The notes: generated by a model not told the origin, from the sequence alone. Shown: positions 1-8,743, counted from the first letter of the stretch. The stretch is DNA of 64,000 nt from Opitutales bacterium (GCA_022824405.1 JAJDZZ010000019.1:79467-143466); one strand, 5' to 3'. Numbers and translations are program-made.

Positions 1-18
1 CGAATATCCAGAGCTGAC

Positions 19-354
19 TCACGATTTCTCCTTCCGGTCCTTGCGCCTCCACATTTTAATGCCCTCCATGAAACCGGCCTTGATCAGCGCGTGGGTGCTG
101 GTCGGGCTGGTCATCATGATAAAAAGGGCGATCAACAGGATCTTCAATGCCACCAGAATATGGGCCGGGGTCGGGTCCTGCAGTTGGTAAACGGCCAGCC
201 CGAGAAGGATGGTGAACATCGACATGGTGTCCCCCTTTCCGGCCGCGTGCATCCGCGTGTAAAAATCGGGAAAGCGAAGGATTCCCACCGCCCCGCCGAT
301 GAAAAAAAGCAGACCGAGCGCTATCAGGACTGCGGAAATGATGGGGATAATCAT
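19..354 (-). CDS. mnhG: Na+/H+ antiporter subunit G (MnhG/MrpG)
   Basis: This 111-residue membrane protein matches the PhaG/MnhG/YufB family, a small subunit of the multisubunit Mrp cation/proton antiporter in the cytoplasmic membrane. Three hydrophobic segments are visible at about residues 3-25, 42-60 and 65-85. The family signature GILRFPDFYTRMHAAGKGDT lies near residue 24. Its start overlaps the mnhF stop by 4 bases, which suggests translational coupling. It is the last Mrp gene in the window, so the A-D subunits, if linked, lie to the left of base 1. Family assignment is firm; the cation (Na+, K+ or Li+) cannot be read from this subunit. Confidence 0.93.
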   Translation of the reverse strand: MIIPIISAVLIALGLLFFIGGAVGILRFPDFYTRMHAAGKGDTMSMFTILLGLAVYQLQDPTPAHILVALKILLIALFIMMTSPTSTHALIKAGFMEGIKMWRRKDRKEKS

Positions 355-656
355 CGCGACTGTTCTCCAGGGGTGGCGGAAGCTACGTGTTTTTCCGGGT
401 TGACCCGGCCCAAAAAATAGGCCGCGGCGAGGGAACCGATGAAATTCAACAGCGCGTAGGTGAGGGCGAAATCCACGAACATTTCCACTCTCCCGTAGAT
501 CACCCCGATGATCACCAGGAGGACGGTCGTCTTAGTGCCGATGACGTTGACTGCCACGATCCGGTCGATGGCGGTGGGACCTGCCAGAATCCGGTAGAGC
601 ATGGGCAGCATCAAGGCGAATATGGCCACCCCGGTAAACAGGAAAAAGTTCTCCAT
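351..656 (-). CDS. mnhF: Na+/H+ antiporter subunit F (MnhF/MrpF)
   Basis: The 101-residue product has three predicted membrane helices and the MrpF signature around residues 24-40 (RILAGPTAIDRIVAVNVIGT). In this family the conserved Asp of the D-R-I/V motif sits in a membrane segment and is thought to matter for ion transport or complex assembly; it is present here. It lies 3 bases after mnhE and overlaps mnhG by 4 bases, so the three genes form one transcription unit. Length is normal for the family. Confidence 0.92.
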   Translation of the reverse strand: MENFFLFTGVAIFALMLPMLYRILAGPTAIDRIVAVNVIGTKTTVLLVIIGVIYGRVEMFVDFALTYALLNFIGSLAAAYFLGRVNPEKHVASATPGEQSR

Positions 657-659
657 TGC

Positions 660-1154
660 TTACTCCTTCCCCCTTTCAAATACCTCTGCGATCCTCCGCT
701 CCATGGTCCCGTCGCGCAGGCCGGCCTCCGTCTCATCGCTGATGGAGTGGACCAGCAGTTCGTCTCCTTCTATCTGCACGGTAATGGTTCCGGGGGTGAG
801 GGTTATCGAGTTGGCCAGGACGTACCTGCCGAAGTCGGTCTTCAGGTTGGTCCGTATCTTCACCAAGGAGGATTCCACTCCTTTCAGATCCCCCGGCGTG
901 AGAGCAAGTTTCAGAATGTGGATGTTGGCCTGAAAGATTTTGTAAATAATCCAAATCAGATAACCCGGAATCCGGATGATCTCTCCCAGGCACTGACCTG
1001 CGCTCCTGTCCCGGTCGAGAAACAAAAAGCTCGAAGAAATCAGGGTAATGAAGAGGGCCGAGATCAGGCCCATGGCCAAGTGAAAGGCGTCGAACTGGCC
1101 GGAAAAAATGATCCAAATTCCAAACAGAAGCAGGAAAATGGCGATGCGATACAT
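660..1154 (-). CDS. mnhE: Na+/H+ antiporter subunit E (MnhE/MrpE)
   Basis: The 164-residue protein has two N-terminal hydrophobic segments (about residues 3-23 and 28-48) followed by a cytoplasmic domain, as in MrpE. Family features include the stretch YVLANSITLTPGTITVQIEG near residue 115 and the following conserved region. MrpE is an accessory subunit of the Mrp complex. It is the first gene of the visible leftward unit, divergent from lysS across about 150 bases that must hold both promoters. The order E-F-G at the head of the operon differs from the A-to-G order of Bacillus and Staphylococcus and resembles Mrp-like clusters in which EFG precede the large subunits. Confidence 0.9.
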   Translation of the reverse strand: MYRIAIFLLLFGIWIIFSGQFDAFHLAMGLISALFITLISSSFLFLDRDRSAGQCLGEIIRIPGYLIWIIYKIFQANIHILKLALTPGDLKGVESSLVKIRTNLKTDFGRYVLANSITLTPGTITVQIEGDELLVHSISDETEAGLRDGTMERRIAEVFERGKE

Positions 1155-1302
1155 GAGAGACAGTTAGAGAGCGGATTCCGGAACGACTTGAGAAATTCTA
1201 AAAAAGGATCTCCTCACTATTGCTCAAGCCTTTTTTCCTCTTTCCTTTGGCATTGCGGTTTACTGGCCGGTCCTACAAGTTGGCGCGGTTTTCAAAACCA
1301 TT

Positions 1303-2820
1303 ATGAGCCAACCAACTCCGGATACCCACGACTTGTTTGCCGTTCGTAAAGCCAAGCTGGACCAGATGCGCGCCGATGGATTCGATCCCTTTCGCGCCAA
1401 CTGGGATCAAACCCACACCTCCGCTTCCGCCAAAGCGCTCTATGAATTGGGGGAAGAAGACGAAAAGGAAGTTTCGGTGGCGGGTCGGCTTACCAACATC
1501 CGTATCATGGGAAAAGCCGCCTTCGCCAAGATCCTGGACCGGGATGGACGCATCCAGATCTACGCCCGCCGCGATGCATTGGGGGAGGAAGCCTACCGGG
1601 CTTTCAAAAAGCTCGATATCGGGGACATCGTCGGCGTTTCCGGTCCCCTTTTCGTGACCCGGACCGGGGAATTGACCGTGCGCGCCCTGCACTACAAACT
1701 GGTTTCCAAGTCCTTGCGCCCTCTGCCCGAGAAGTGGCATGGGCTCAAGGATAGCGAACAGATTTACCGCAATCGTCACCTCGACCTCATCGTAAACGAG
1801 GAGAGCCGGGAGCGGTTCAGGAAACGCAGCGCCATCATCTCCTGCATTCGCCGTTTTCTGGAATCGCGCGATTTCATGGAGGTGGAAACATCCACCCTGC
1901 ACGGAATAGCCGGTGGGGCTGCGGCTCGTCCCTTTGTCACCCACTTTAACGCTTTGGATTGTGATTTCCACCTGCGCATTGCCCTGGAACTCCATTTGAA
2001 GCGGCTTCTGGTGGGGGGATTCGACCGGGTGTTTGAAATCGGCCGGGTCTACCGCAACGAGGGGCTGGACCGCCGACACAACCCGGAATTCACCATGCTG
2101 GAGGTCTACCAGGCCTACAGCGATTACCGGGGCATGATGGAGCTGATCCACTCCATGGTTCAAACCGTATGTCATGAGGTATTGGGTTCCACCGCCGTGG
2201 TGAATGCGGATGGGGTGGAAATCGAGTTGGCCGGACCATGGCGCGAGGCGTCTTATCTGGACCTGATCCGGGAAGCCACGGGGGATTCCCAATGGCACAA
2301 ACGGTCCAAACGGGAAAAACTGGTCGCTGCCCGGAAATTGGGCTTGGCCCTCGACCCGGAATTGGAAGATTTCGAGGTGACCAACCAAATTTTCGAGAAA
2401 CGGGTGGAGCCCCAATTGATACAGCCGACTTTTGTGACTCATATTCCCCGGGAACTTTGTCCTTTGGCCAAACTGAATGAGGACGATCCAACTGTGCTCG
2501 ATGTTTTCGAACTTTGCATCGACGGCGTCGAAATCGCTCCGGCCTATTCCGAACAAAACGATCCGTTTCTGCAAATGGAGATGTTCGAGCAGCAGGTGGG
2601 AGAGGAAACGCAAAATCTGGACCGCGAATTCATTGCCGCCCTGGAGCAGGGCATGCCTCCCGCCGGTGGCATGGGCGTCGGCATCGACCGGTTGATCATT
2701 TTATTGACCGGCGCAGCCAATATTCGCGATACCATCCTGTTCCCAGCCCTGCGCCCTTGGCCTGCAAGGGGTCAGAATGAACTAACCACAGAGAGAGAGG
2801 CGCCCAAGGGCGCGAATTAG
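1303..2820 (+). CDS. lysS: Lysyl-tRNA synthetase, class II
   Basis: The enzyme charges tRNA-Lys with lysine using ATP. The 505 residues contain an N-terminal OB-fold anticodon-binding domain (about 55-150) and a class II catalytic core. Motif 1 is near 182-200, motif 2 is FEIGRVYRNEGLDRRHNPEF at 244-263, and motif 3 is GMGVGIDRLIILLT at 456-469. The conserved CPLAK segment is near 386. The last residues, roughly 490-505 (ending REAPKGAN), are not family sequence: their DNA (2784-2820) consists of repeat modules that also supply the TAG stop. No clear Shine-Dalgarno site precedes the ATG. Confidence 0.97.
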   Translation: MSQPTPDTHDLFAVRKAKLDQMRADGFDPFRANWDQTHTSASAKALYELGEEDEKEVSVAGRLTNIRIMGKAAFAKILDRDGRIQIYARRDALGEEAYRAFKKLDIGDIVGVSGPLFVTRTGELTVRALHYKLVSKSLRPLPEKWHGLKDSEQIYRNRHLDLIVNEESRERFRKRSAIISCIRRFLESRDFMEVETSTLHGIAGGAAARPFVTHFNALDCDFHLRIALELHLKRLLVGGFDRVFEIGRVYRNEGLDRRHNPEFTMLEVYQAYSDYRGMMELIHSMVQTVCHEVLGSTAVVNADGVEIELAGPWREASYLDLIREATGDSQWHKRSKREKLVAARKLGLALDPELEDFEVTNQIFEKRVEPQLIQPTFVTHIPRELCPLAKLNEDDPTVLDVFELCIDGVEIAPAYSEQNDPFLQMEMFEQQVGEETQNLDREFIAALEQGMPPAGGMGVGIDRLIILLTGAANIRDTILFPALRPWPARGQNELTTEREAPKGAN

Positions 2821-2990
2821 GAATTTAACTTTCCTCATCCATGTGTAATCTCCTCTTTACCACATTGATTCTGGTCAACCAAAAGTTGCTTGTCGCCTCA
2901 GCGTCTTTGTATCTCTGTGCCTTGGTGCCTCTGTGCCTTTCCCCTCCCCATTCCTAATTCCTAATTCCTAATTGGCGCCGGAGGCGCCTC
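2784..2990 (+). repeat. Mosaic repeat tract between lysS and lolC
   Basis: This tract holds a short AACCACAGAG module (2784-2793) and a GGCGCCCAAGGGCGC palindrome (2800-2814) inside the 3' end of lysS. An array of CTCTGTGCC/CTTGGTGCC units spans about 2915-2940. Three ATTCCTA heptads plus the palindrome GGCGCCGGAGGCGCC (2974-2988) touch the lolC start. The stretch 2821-2890 shows nothing recognisable. Confidence 0.85.
2980..2984 (+). promoter_or_regulatory. Shine-Dalgarno-like GGAGG inside a repeat hairpin, upstream of lolC
   Basis: GGAGG lies 9 bases upstream of the GTG start at 2994, a normal distance, and is one of few good Shine-Dalgarno matches in the window. It is part of the palindrome GGCGCCGGAGGCGCC: the loop plus the first stem bases. 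Folding of the mRNA hairpin would partly hide it. The sequence and spacing are seen directly; use as a ribosome site is inferred. Confidence 0.5.
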
Positions 2991-2993
2991 CTT

Positions 2994-4262
2994 GTGCCCT
3001 GGTCCTTCTATCTGGCCCTGAAACAGCTCTTTCCCTCCGGGCGGAAGTTGTCTTTCTTTTCCGTTCTCTCCATCGCCGGGGTGAGCCTGGGCGTCTGTCT
3101 GCTCATTGTCGTTCTCAGTGTCATGAATGGATTTCAGAAGGAGATCAGGGATAAGATTGTGGAGACGACGGGTCATCTGCGCGTGGAGGCCGGTTCCGTC
3201 ATTTACGACTACGATGGGATCATGGAAGCATTGCTGGGTTTGGAATACCGGGGGGAAAAAGTGATCCGGGCGGTTTCCCCCTATGCCTACGGATTCGTCA
3301 TCGTGCAAAACCGCAGTGTTCCGGTCTTCCCCGCCATCCGCGGAGTGGATATCGCCTATGAGGCCGAGATCGTACCGTTTAATAAATTTCTCATTTCCGG
3401 ATCCGTGGATGATCTGGATAACGATTCGGTCATCATAAGTTCCGGCCTGGCCCGGAAGATCGGCGCCCGCCAGGGGGATGTATTGGAGTTGGCTTCTCCC
3501 CTCATCATTGAAAAACTTAAAGAAGATGAGCTCATGTTGCCGCGGGAGGTGCGGGTAGTGGGGATTTTCGAGACGGGTTGGACCGTCATCGATAACAATA
3601 CGCTGTTCTGCACCCTGACCCTGATGCAGGAGTTCTACGGCTTGGAGGACGGAATTCACGGCCTCACCGTCCGGTTGGTCGACGGTTACGACGAGGAGGT
3701 CGACCTCATCACCGGCAAGGTCAATGAGCTGCTCCGCCAAGGGGAAGATTTTCCCATGGGAGTGCGGGCCTTTTCCTGGCTGGATCTGAACCGGGATTTT
3801 CTCTTCGTCCTGCAATTGGAAAAATCGGTCATGTTTTTTCTGCTCCTGTTTGTCATCCTGGTCTCGGCCTTTGCCATCACCAGCACCTTGTTGATTACGG
3901 TAGTGAGGAAAACCAAGGAAATCGGCCTTCTCGCCGCCATGGGCGCCAAACCCGGTGGCCTGGTCGCCTGTTATACCTTCCAGGGGTTTATTCTGGGGGT
4001 GGGTGGCGCCACCCTGGGGATCGCCTTAGCCCTCCTGGCTCTGGCCAATCGCAATGAAATAGTAGGTTTTGTGGCCAAAATCTTCAATAAGGAGGAGGCC
4101 CTGATCCGGTTTTATAGATTTACCCACCTTCCGGCCCACTACCAGAGGGACGATTTCCTGTGGGTGGTTCTCTGCGCCATTATTATCAGCACCCTGGCCG
4201 GCCTCATCCCCGCTTTCCGCGCCTCCCGAATGAAACCCGCTTCCGCCCTCAGAGATGAGTAA
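2994..4262 (+). CDS. lolC: LolC/LolE-like lipoprotein-releasing ABC transporter permease
   Basis: The 422-residue protein is a FtsX/MacB-type permease of the LolCDE system, which extracts lipoproteins from the inner membrane for transfer to LolA. It has one N-terminal membrane segment (about 20-45, within SIAGVSLGVCLLIVVLSVMN), a large periplasmic domain, and three C-terminal membrane segments (about 277-305, 325-355, 388-410). The sequence TKEIGLLAAMGA before the third segment is the family's coupling-helix region. The start is GTG; it directly follows a repeat palindrome. A LolD-like ATPase follows 56 bases after the stop. Only one permease is present, so it may form a homodimer as in some LolF-type systems; lolC versus lolE is undecided. 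Confidence 0.88.
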   Translation: MPWSFYLALKQLFPSGRKLSFFSVLSIAGVSLGVCLLIVVLSVMNGFQKEIRDKIVETTGHLRVEAGSVIYDYDGIMEALLGLEYRGEKVIRAVSPYAYGFVIVQNRSVPVFPAIRGVDIAYEAEIVPFNKFLISGSVDDLDNDSVIISSGLARKIGARQGDVLELASPLIIEKLKEDELMLPREVRVVGIFETGWTVIDNNTLFCTLTLMQEFYGLEDGIHGLTVRLVDGYDEEVDLITGKVNELLRQGEDFPMGVRAFSWLDLNRDFLFVLQLEKSVMFFLLLFVILVSAFAITSTLLITVVRKTKEIGLLAAMGAKPGGLVACYTFQGFILGVGGATLGIALALLALANRNEIVGFVAKIFNKEEALIRFYRFTHLPAHYQRDDFLWVVLCAIIISTLAGLIPAFRASRMKPASALRDE

Positions 4263-4318
4263 TCCATTGCCATCGAGTATACTCTCGGCCTATCCCACTA
4301 ACTGAATTGCGAACGACC

Positions 4319-5035
4319 ATGGTGGGAAAATCCAGTATCAGCCTAATCCCCGCGGTCATTGAATCCCGGGAGATCGTGAAGACCTTCCCCAATGGGCGGG
4401 AAGTCATCCAGGTGCTCGATGGGGTCGATTTCAAACTGGAGCGAGGGAAAACCGCCAGTATTCGGGGGGAATCGGGAAGCGGGAAGACCACTTTTTTAAA
4501 TATAATTTCCGGGTTGGAAGCGGTGGACAGCGGCCAATTGTTTTGGGATGGAAACCGGGTCGACCTCCGCTCCTCCGGCGAGTTGGCCGCCGTCCGCTCT
4601 TCCCAGATAGGGTTTATTTTTCAGGCCTATTATCTGCTGCCCGAACTGAACCTCTGGGAAAATGTGTTGCTGGCCGCCCGGTTGCGTGGAAAGCCGGAGC
4701 CTCGGGAACGGGACCGGGCCGAATACCTGCTGCGGCGGGTCGGATTAGCCGAAAGATTCAAATTTTCCGTGGAAAAGCTTTCCGGAGGCGAGCGGCAAAG
4801 AGCCGCCCTGGCCCGGGCCCTCATGAACCGCCCCAGACTGATTTTGGCCGATGAACCGACCGGGAACCTGGATGAAACTACCGGGGATTCCATGATTGAA
4901 CTCCTGTTGGAGATGGTGAGAGAAGAGGGTGCCAGCCTGATACTGGTGACCCATAACATGAAGCACGCCGCTAAAACCGATGTCAGTTACCGCCTGCATT
5001 TGGGTAAACTCCAGCCCGTGAAACATAATGGATAA
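4319..5035 (+). CDS. lolD: LolD-like lipoprotein-releasing ABC transporter ATPase
   Basis: This ATPase would power the preceding permease. It carries Walker A GESGSGKTT, a Q-loop (GFIFQAYYLLPELN), the signature LSGGERQR, Walker B LILADEPTGNLD and the H-loop His in LVTHN. These are typical of the MacB/LolD group. I place the start at the ATG at 4319 (238 residues); an in-frame TTG at 4307 would add four residues. The 3' end overlaps the next gene by 8 bases. Function is inferred from subfamily and linkage with the LolC-like gene. Confidence 0.9.
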   Translation: MVGKSSISLIPAVIESREIVKTFPNGREVIQVLDGVDFKLERGKTASIRGESGSGKTTFLNIISGLEAVDSGQLFWDGNRVDLRSSGELAAVRSSQIGFIFQAYYLLPELNLWENVLLAARLRGKPEPRERDRAEYLLRRVGLAERFKFSVEKLSGGERQRAALARALMNRPRLILADEPTGNLDETTGDSMIELLLEMVREEGASLILVTHNMKHAAKTDVSYRLHLGKLQPVKHNG

Positions 5036-5960
5036 GGACCCGATCACGTGTGGGGTCGTGGGGGTTGGCTATTTAGGTCAACACCATGTGCGTATCTACC
5101 AGGAACTGGAATCCTGCCAATTGGTAGGATTTTACGAGGTTGATCCCGAGCGCGCCAGGGAAGTCGCAGCTCAATACGGGTGCGAGCGCTTCGGGTCCAT
5201 AGAGGAACTGGCCGAGGCCTGTCAGGCCGTGAGCGTGGCGGTGCCGACCGACAAACATTGTGAGATAGCCCTTCCCCTTCTGGAAGCCGGTTGCCACCTG
5301 CTCATCGAAAAGCCGCTCTGCGAAAGCAACCAGGAGGCGGAAATGATCCTGCGCGCTGCCGAGAGGAACGATCGCATCATCCAGGTCGGGCACGTCGAAC
5401 ATTACAACCCCGTAACCAGCTACCTGAATCGAGCGGTTGAGCGTCCCCTCTTCATTGTGGCCGACCGCTTGGCCCCCTTTCAGCCACGCGGCACCGAGGT
5501 GGGTGTAGTGCTCGATCTGATGATCCACGACATCGGTATCATTCTGCAACTGGTCAAGTCTCCCGTAGCCAGAATGGAGTCTGTCGGGGTCAAGGTCCTG
5601 TCACCCTCCGAGGACATCGCCAATTGCCGCCTTACCTTTGGAAATGGAGCCGTAGCCAATATCAACACCAGCCGGGTCAGTGAAAAGAAAGTGAGGGAGA
5701 TCCGTGTCTTCCAAACCAATGGATACCTCTCGTTGGATTTCATGAACCAGATCGGACACTTTGTCAGACGTGAAGGCGGGCAATTGACCAAGGAGGAAAT
5801 TCCCATCGAAAAAGGTGAACCCCTGAAAATAGAGCTGGCTTCCTTTGTGCATTGCGTGGCCAACCGGGAAAATCCCACCGTCGACGCCACCCTCGGTAAA
5901 CAAGCCCTCGAAATTGCCCTCCGCATTACCGAGCAAATCAAAAGGCGCTCGCCCTTATGA
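5028..5960 (+). CDS. Gfo/Idh/MocA-family NAD(P)-dependent dehydrogenase, lipid A linked
   Basis: The 310-residue protein has an N-terminal Rossmann fold (GVVGVGYLGQHHVRIY, residues 8-23) and the family's EKP motif (LLIEKPLCESN, near 92). A C-terminal GFO_IDH_MocA-type domain follows, with GHVEHYNPV as the His-containing segment. Its start overlaps the lolD-like gene and its stop overlaps lpxB by 4 bases. Gfo/Idh members next to lpx genes include GnnA, which oxidises UDP-GlcNAc at C3 for diamino-sugar lipid A. That role is possible here, but the GnnB aminotransferase partner is not in the window, so the substrate is unproven. Confidence 0.85.
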   Translation: MDKDPITCGVVGVGYLGQHHVRIYQELESCQLVGFYEVDPERAREVAAQYGCERFGSIEELAEACQAVSVAVPTDKHCEIALPLLEAGCHLLIEKPLCESNQEAEMILRAAERNDRIIQVGHVEHYNPVTSYLNRAVERPLFIVADRLAPFQPRGTEVGVVLDLMIHDIGIILQLVKSPVARMESVGVKVLSPSEDIANCRLTFGNGAVANINTSRVSEKKVREIRVFQTNGYLSLDFMNQIGHFVRREGGQLTKEEIPIEKGEPLKIELASFVHCVANRENPTVDATLGKQALEIALRITEQIKRRSPL

Positions 5961-7132
5961 CCCAAATCCTCCCTCTGCCGAACGTTCTGCAAAACCCTTC
6001 GGTCGGGGGCGTTGACGTTCTCGTCGTAGCCGGAGAACATTCCGGGGACGAACACGCCGCCGTCCTCATCCAAAACCTCCTGCGAAAGTATCCCGATTAC
6101 AAAATTGCCGCCGTGGGCGGGAAGCATTTGCAGGCTGCCGGGGCCCAACTCCTCTACGACCTGACCGATTTGTCCGTAGTCGGATTTTACGAAGTCCTGC
6201 GCCATTACCGTTACTTCAAGCGCTTGTTCTTTCTCGTGGCCGAATGGGTGGAGAAGCATCGACCCCGCGCCGTGCTTTTTGTCGACTATCCGGGCTTCAA
6301 TCTCCGGTTGGCCCGGGAGCTGTTCGACCGCGGGGTGGGGGAGAAGGCCGGCGGTAATACCGCCCTGCTATATTACATCAGCCCCCAGGTTTGGGCCTGG
6401 AAAGCCAAGCGACGGTTCGAGATGGCCCGGCTGCTGGACGGCCTGGCCGTTATCTTCCCCTTCGAAGTGGACACCTTCGCCGACACCCCATTAAACGTCA
6501 CCTTTGTCGGCCATCCCTTCCTCCAATCGGAACAGAACTGCCGATTAATCTACCATCCGGATGAAAAAATATTGCTTCTGGGAGGCAGCAGGCTGGAAAC
6601 GGTTCGCCGGGTTCTGCCCATACAATTGAAAACCTTCCGTCTCTTGTTGGCCGACCATCCGGCCCGGGAAGCCCGCCTAGTCTATCCCAGCCATGCCATT
6701 CGTAGCGAAACCCAAAAAATCATAACCTCCTTTCCCGATCTGGAAGGTAAACTGGAGTTGGTCGAAAACAAAGGAACCATCAGGGGATGCGCCGTCATGA
6801 CTGTCTCCGGGACCATGTCCCTGCGCTGCGCCTTGGCTGGAATCCCCGGATGCGTCGTGCACAAAATTCACCCTTTGTCCTACGTTCTGGGAAAAATGCT
6901 CGTCCACGTCTCCTACATCGGCATTGCCAACCTATTGTTGAACCGGCTTCTTTACCCCGAGTTTCCTCAATACGCCGCCAAGCCCAAAATTATGGCGGAA
7001 GTTTTGCGCCAGTGCCTGGAAGACCCCTCCGTCATCCAAAAAACTCATCAAGAACGCAACGAACTTACCCGTGTCCTCAGCGAAACCAATGACCACACCC
7101 CCTGGTCCTGGCTCGCAAGCTACTTGAACTGA
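5957..7132 (+). CDS. lpxB: Lipid-A-disaccharide synthase
   Basis: LpxB joins UDP-2,3-diacylglucosamine to lipid X to form the beta-1,6 disaccharide of lipid A at the inner membrane. The 391 residues carry the family signatures VVAGEHSGDEHAA (near 21), DLTDLSVVGFYEVL (near 68), FVDYPGFNLRLA (near 107), YYISPQVWAWK (near 138) and FVGHPF (near 180). It overlaps the dehydrogenase gene by 4 bases and ends the envelope operon that begins at 2994. LpxK is encoded separately at 44052. About 16 extra residues precede the usual start of the family. Confidence 0.95.
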   Translation: MTQILPLPNVLQNPSVGGVDVLVVAGEHSGDEHAAVLIQNLLRKYPDYKIAAVGGKHLQAAGAQLLYDLTDLSVVGFYEVLRHYRYFKRLFFLVAEWVEKHRPRAVLFVDYPGFNLRLARELFDRGVGEKAGGNTALLYYISPQVWAWKAKRRFEMARLLDGLAVIFPFEVDTFADTPLNVTFVGHPFLQSEQNCRLIYHPDEKILLLGGSRLETVRRVLPIQLKTFRLLLADHPAREARLVYPSHAIRSETQKIITSFPDLEGKLELVENKGTIRGCAVMTVSGTMSLRCALAGIPGCVVHKIHPLSYVLGKMLVHVSYIGIANLLLNRLLYPEFPQYAAKPKIMAEVLRQCLEDPSVIQKTHQERNELTRVLSETNDHTPWSWLASYLN

Positions 7133-7159
7133 CTTTTTCCCCTTCCCACCGCGCCCCCT

Positions 7160-7486
7160 CCGGGGATTTCTTTCAATCGTGATCGTGATCCCTAACCATC
7201 GTTAGAGCGGCTTAACGCCGCGATCCCGTAATATAACCTCAATGCAATCGCGGCATAAAGCCGCTCCTACAAATTCCTCATTCCTGATTCTTCTAACTTC
7301 TGTGCTTTTTGAGCCTTTTGTGGCTAATTTTCCTAACATTTCCTGCCGCTGTGCCGTGCGTAGCATTGCGAAGCACGATCCGTGTCCATCAGTGAAATCC
7401 GTGGTCAATTCCTTCAGCCTTCAGCCTTTCGCCTTCAGCCTTTTCCTCTCCCCTCTCTGTGATCTCGGTGTCCTCTGTGGTTAAAA
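7160..7486. repeat. Mosaic repeat tract after lpxB
   Basis: This spacer has no gene. In order it holds GATCGT hexads (7176-7190), an inverted pair of GAGCGGCTTAACGCCGCGAT and ATCGCGGCATAAAGCCGCTC (about 7204-7268), ATTCCTCATTCCTGATTC (7275-7292), and a TGTGCTTTTTGAGCC/TTTTGTGGCTAA module (7302-7328). These are followed by GAAATCCGTGGTCAATTCC (7394-7412), TTCAGCC heptads (7415-7443) and TGTCCTCTGTGGTTA (7470-7484). The last module supplies the TAA stop of the minus-strand gene to the right. Confidence 0.85.
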
Positions 7487-8251
7487 ATAGTCCACCCCAA
7501 ACGCCCGCAGTTGCTTCTCGACCTGTTCCGCCCAGCCCCGGTTCGCTGCCGGGTTGGCCGGGCTGGGATGCAGGATGCTCCCTACCTCCACCCGGCCTCT
7601 CCCTATCGCGGTTCCCGAAGTTGGGTCGCCCAAAACGGTGCGGGCCCGATTGGCCCCAAATTTGCCCACACCCAGAACAATCGAAGGCCGGATGAAATCG
7701 ATCATTTCCGCCAAGGCGCTATCGCAGATCTCGAACAGGAGGCGGCGCTCCTTGGCGGGCAGCCGGTCCGGAGTGCGGTTGCGTCCGGAATCCTCCAGGA
7801 AAGACAGCGGACAGTAATTCCACACGAAAAACCGCGCGAAAAAGGCCTCCGGAGATCCGAAACGCTCCCGTGCCCACCCCCAAAGGCGGCGGCCGCTCAC
7901 TTCGCTGCGCGGGCAGGCGAAGCCTTGGATGGGACGCTTGGGATGCTCGGCTCTAGGGCGGTCTACTCCATCCCTTATGCCCAGCCAGTTCCGCACCAGC
8001 GATACCTCCCCGAAAGGCACGCCCGTCTGCGCCATACCCCAGGGTCCTGGATTCATCCCCAGCAGGAGAACCTTTGTTCCCGTACGGCAATACCTGTCGA
8101 GGTATTGGCCATGTGCTTTAGCGGCGTAGATCAAAGGATTGTAGACGTGGGCCACCGGCGGCCCGAAGCGCAGGTCATCCACGGCCCGTCCCAGTCTCCG
8201 GGCGATACTGCATGGATCTTTCGTCATGCCGTACCCGTCCCGGAATTCCAT
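7481..8251 (-). CDS. SMUG1-type single-strand-selective uracil-DNA glycosylase
   Basis: The product (256 residues, or 248 from the internal Met at 8227) resembles SMUG1, a monofunctional uracil-DNA glycosylase of base excision repair. Motif 1 is GMNPGPWGMAQTGVPFGE near residue 66. The second catalytic segment is LHPSPANPAANRGW near 227, with the His-containing loop. The Asn in the first motif is the water-coordinating residue of SMUG1. SMUG1 is well known in animals and occurs in a minority of bacteria. The stop codon lies in a repeat module (TTTTTAACCACAGAGG on the coding strand). Family assignment is by motif memory, without a search. Confidence 0.88.
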   Translation of the reverse strand: MEFRDGYGMTKDPCSIARRLGRAVDDLRFGPPVAHVYNPLIYAAKAHGQYLDRYCRTGTKVLLLGMNPGPWGMAQTGVPFGEVSLVRNWLGIRDGVDRPRAEHPKRPIQGFACPRSEVSGRRLWGWARERFGSPEAFFARFFVWNYCPLSFLEDSGRNRTPDRLPAKERRLLFEICDSALAEMIDFIRPSIVLGVGKFGANRARTVLGDPTSGTAIGRGRVEVGSILHPSPANPAANRGWAEQVEKQLRAFGVDYF

Positions 8252-8377
8252 CCCGCAATAGAAAGATTGTAAGACATGCCGGTCAACCTGAGACCTGCCA
8301 CAAAAATTTGTAAGCCTTTTTCATCCCGGACTCAGAATGAACCAACCGCAGAACGTACAGAGAAGGGGTGTTAGGCC

Positions 8378-8743
8378 TCAAAAAATTCCGTTTTCGTTCG
8401 GTGAGTCCTTTGGAACAATCATGCCAACATCCCAAAGTTCGATAATCTTGTCGTTTTCAAACCTGAAAATATGAACGACGGCTATGTCATTACCATTCTC
8501 TTGTCTCACATGAGAATGAACAGCAACGGAATTTTCATTTTCTAATGTGCGTTTGACTTCAAGAAACTCATTGGGGCTTATTTTATGTGCCTCTTCCATT
8601 CCTTTCATCAGGGATTCTCTGTCTCCCTTGAAGTACCCATTGTGGTGTTTGAATCCGGCATGAACGTATTTATCGTACGCCTCACGCACCAAGCCAGACG
8701 AAGCCAATTGGAGAAAGGTGGTTGCGATGTCTTTTCTTTTCAT
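8378..8743 (-). CDS. SnoaL-like / nuclear transport factor 2 fold protein
   Basis: The 121-residue cytoplasmic protein looks like the SnoaL-like family (predicted aldol-condensation type proteins, COG4922). Visible features are KYVHAGFKHHNGYFKGDRES near residue 26 and the C-terminal pattern VVHIFRFENDKIIELWDVG near 88, which is the conserved last strands of the cone fold. The substrate is unknown. The gene is visibly richer in A and T than the surrounding genes, and stands alone between a SMUG1-type gene and a DUF1080 gene, so recent transfer is possible. Confidence 0.78.
   Translation of the reverse strand: MKRKDIATTFLQLASSGLVREAYDKYVHAGFKHHNGYFKGDRESLMKGMEEAHKISPNEFLEVKRTLENENSVAVHSHVRQENGNDIAVVHIFRFENDKIIELWDVGMIVPKDSPNENGIF

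Noticed and set aside
1273..2613. Long minus-strand open frame opposite lysS
   Set aside because: LysS motifs 1-3 are intact on the plus strand and the antisense product shows no recognisable domain.
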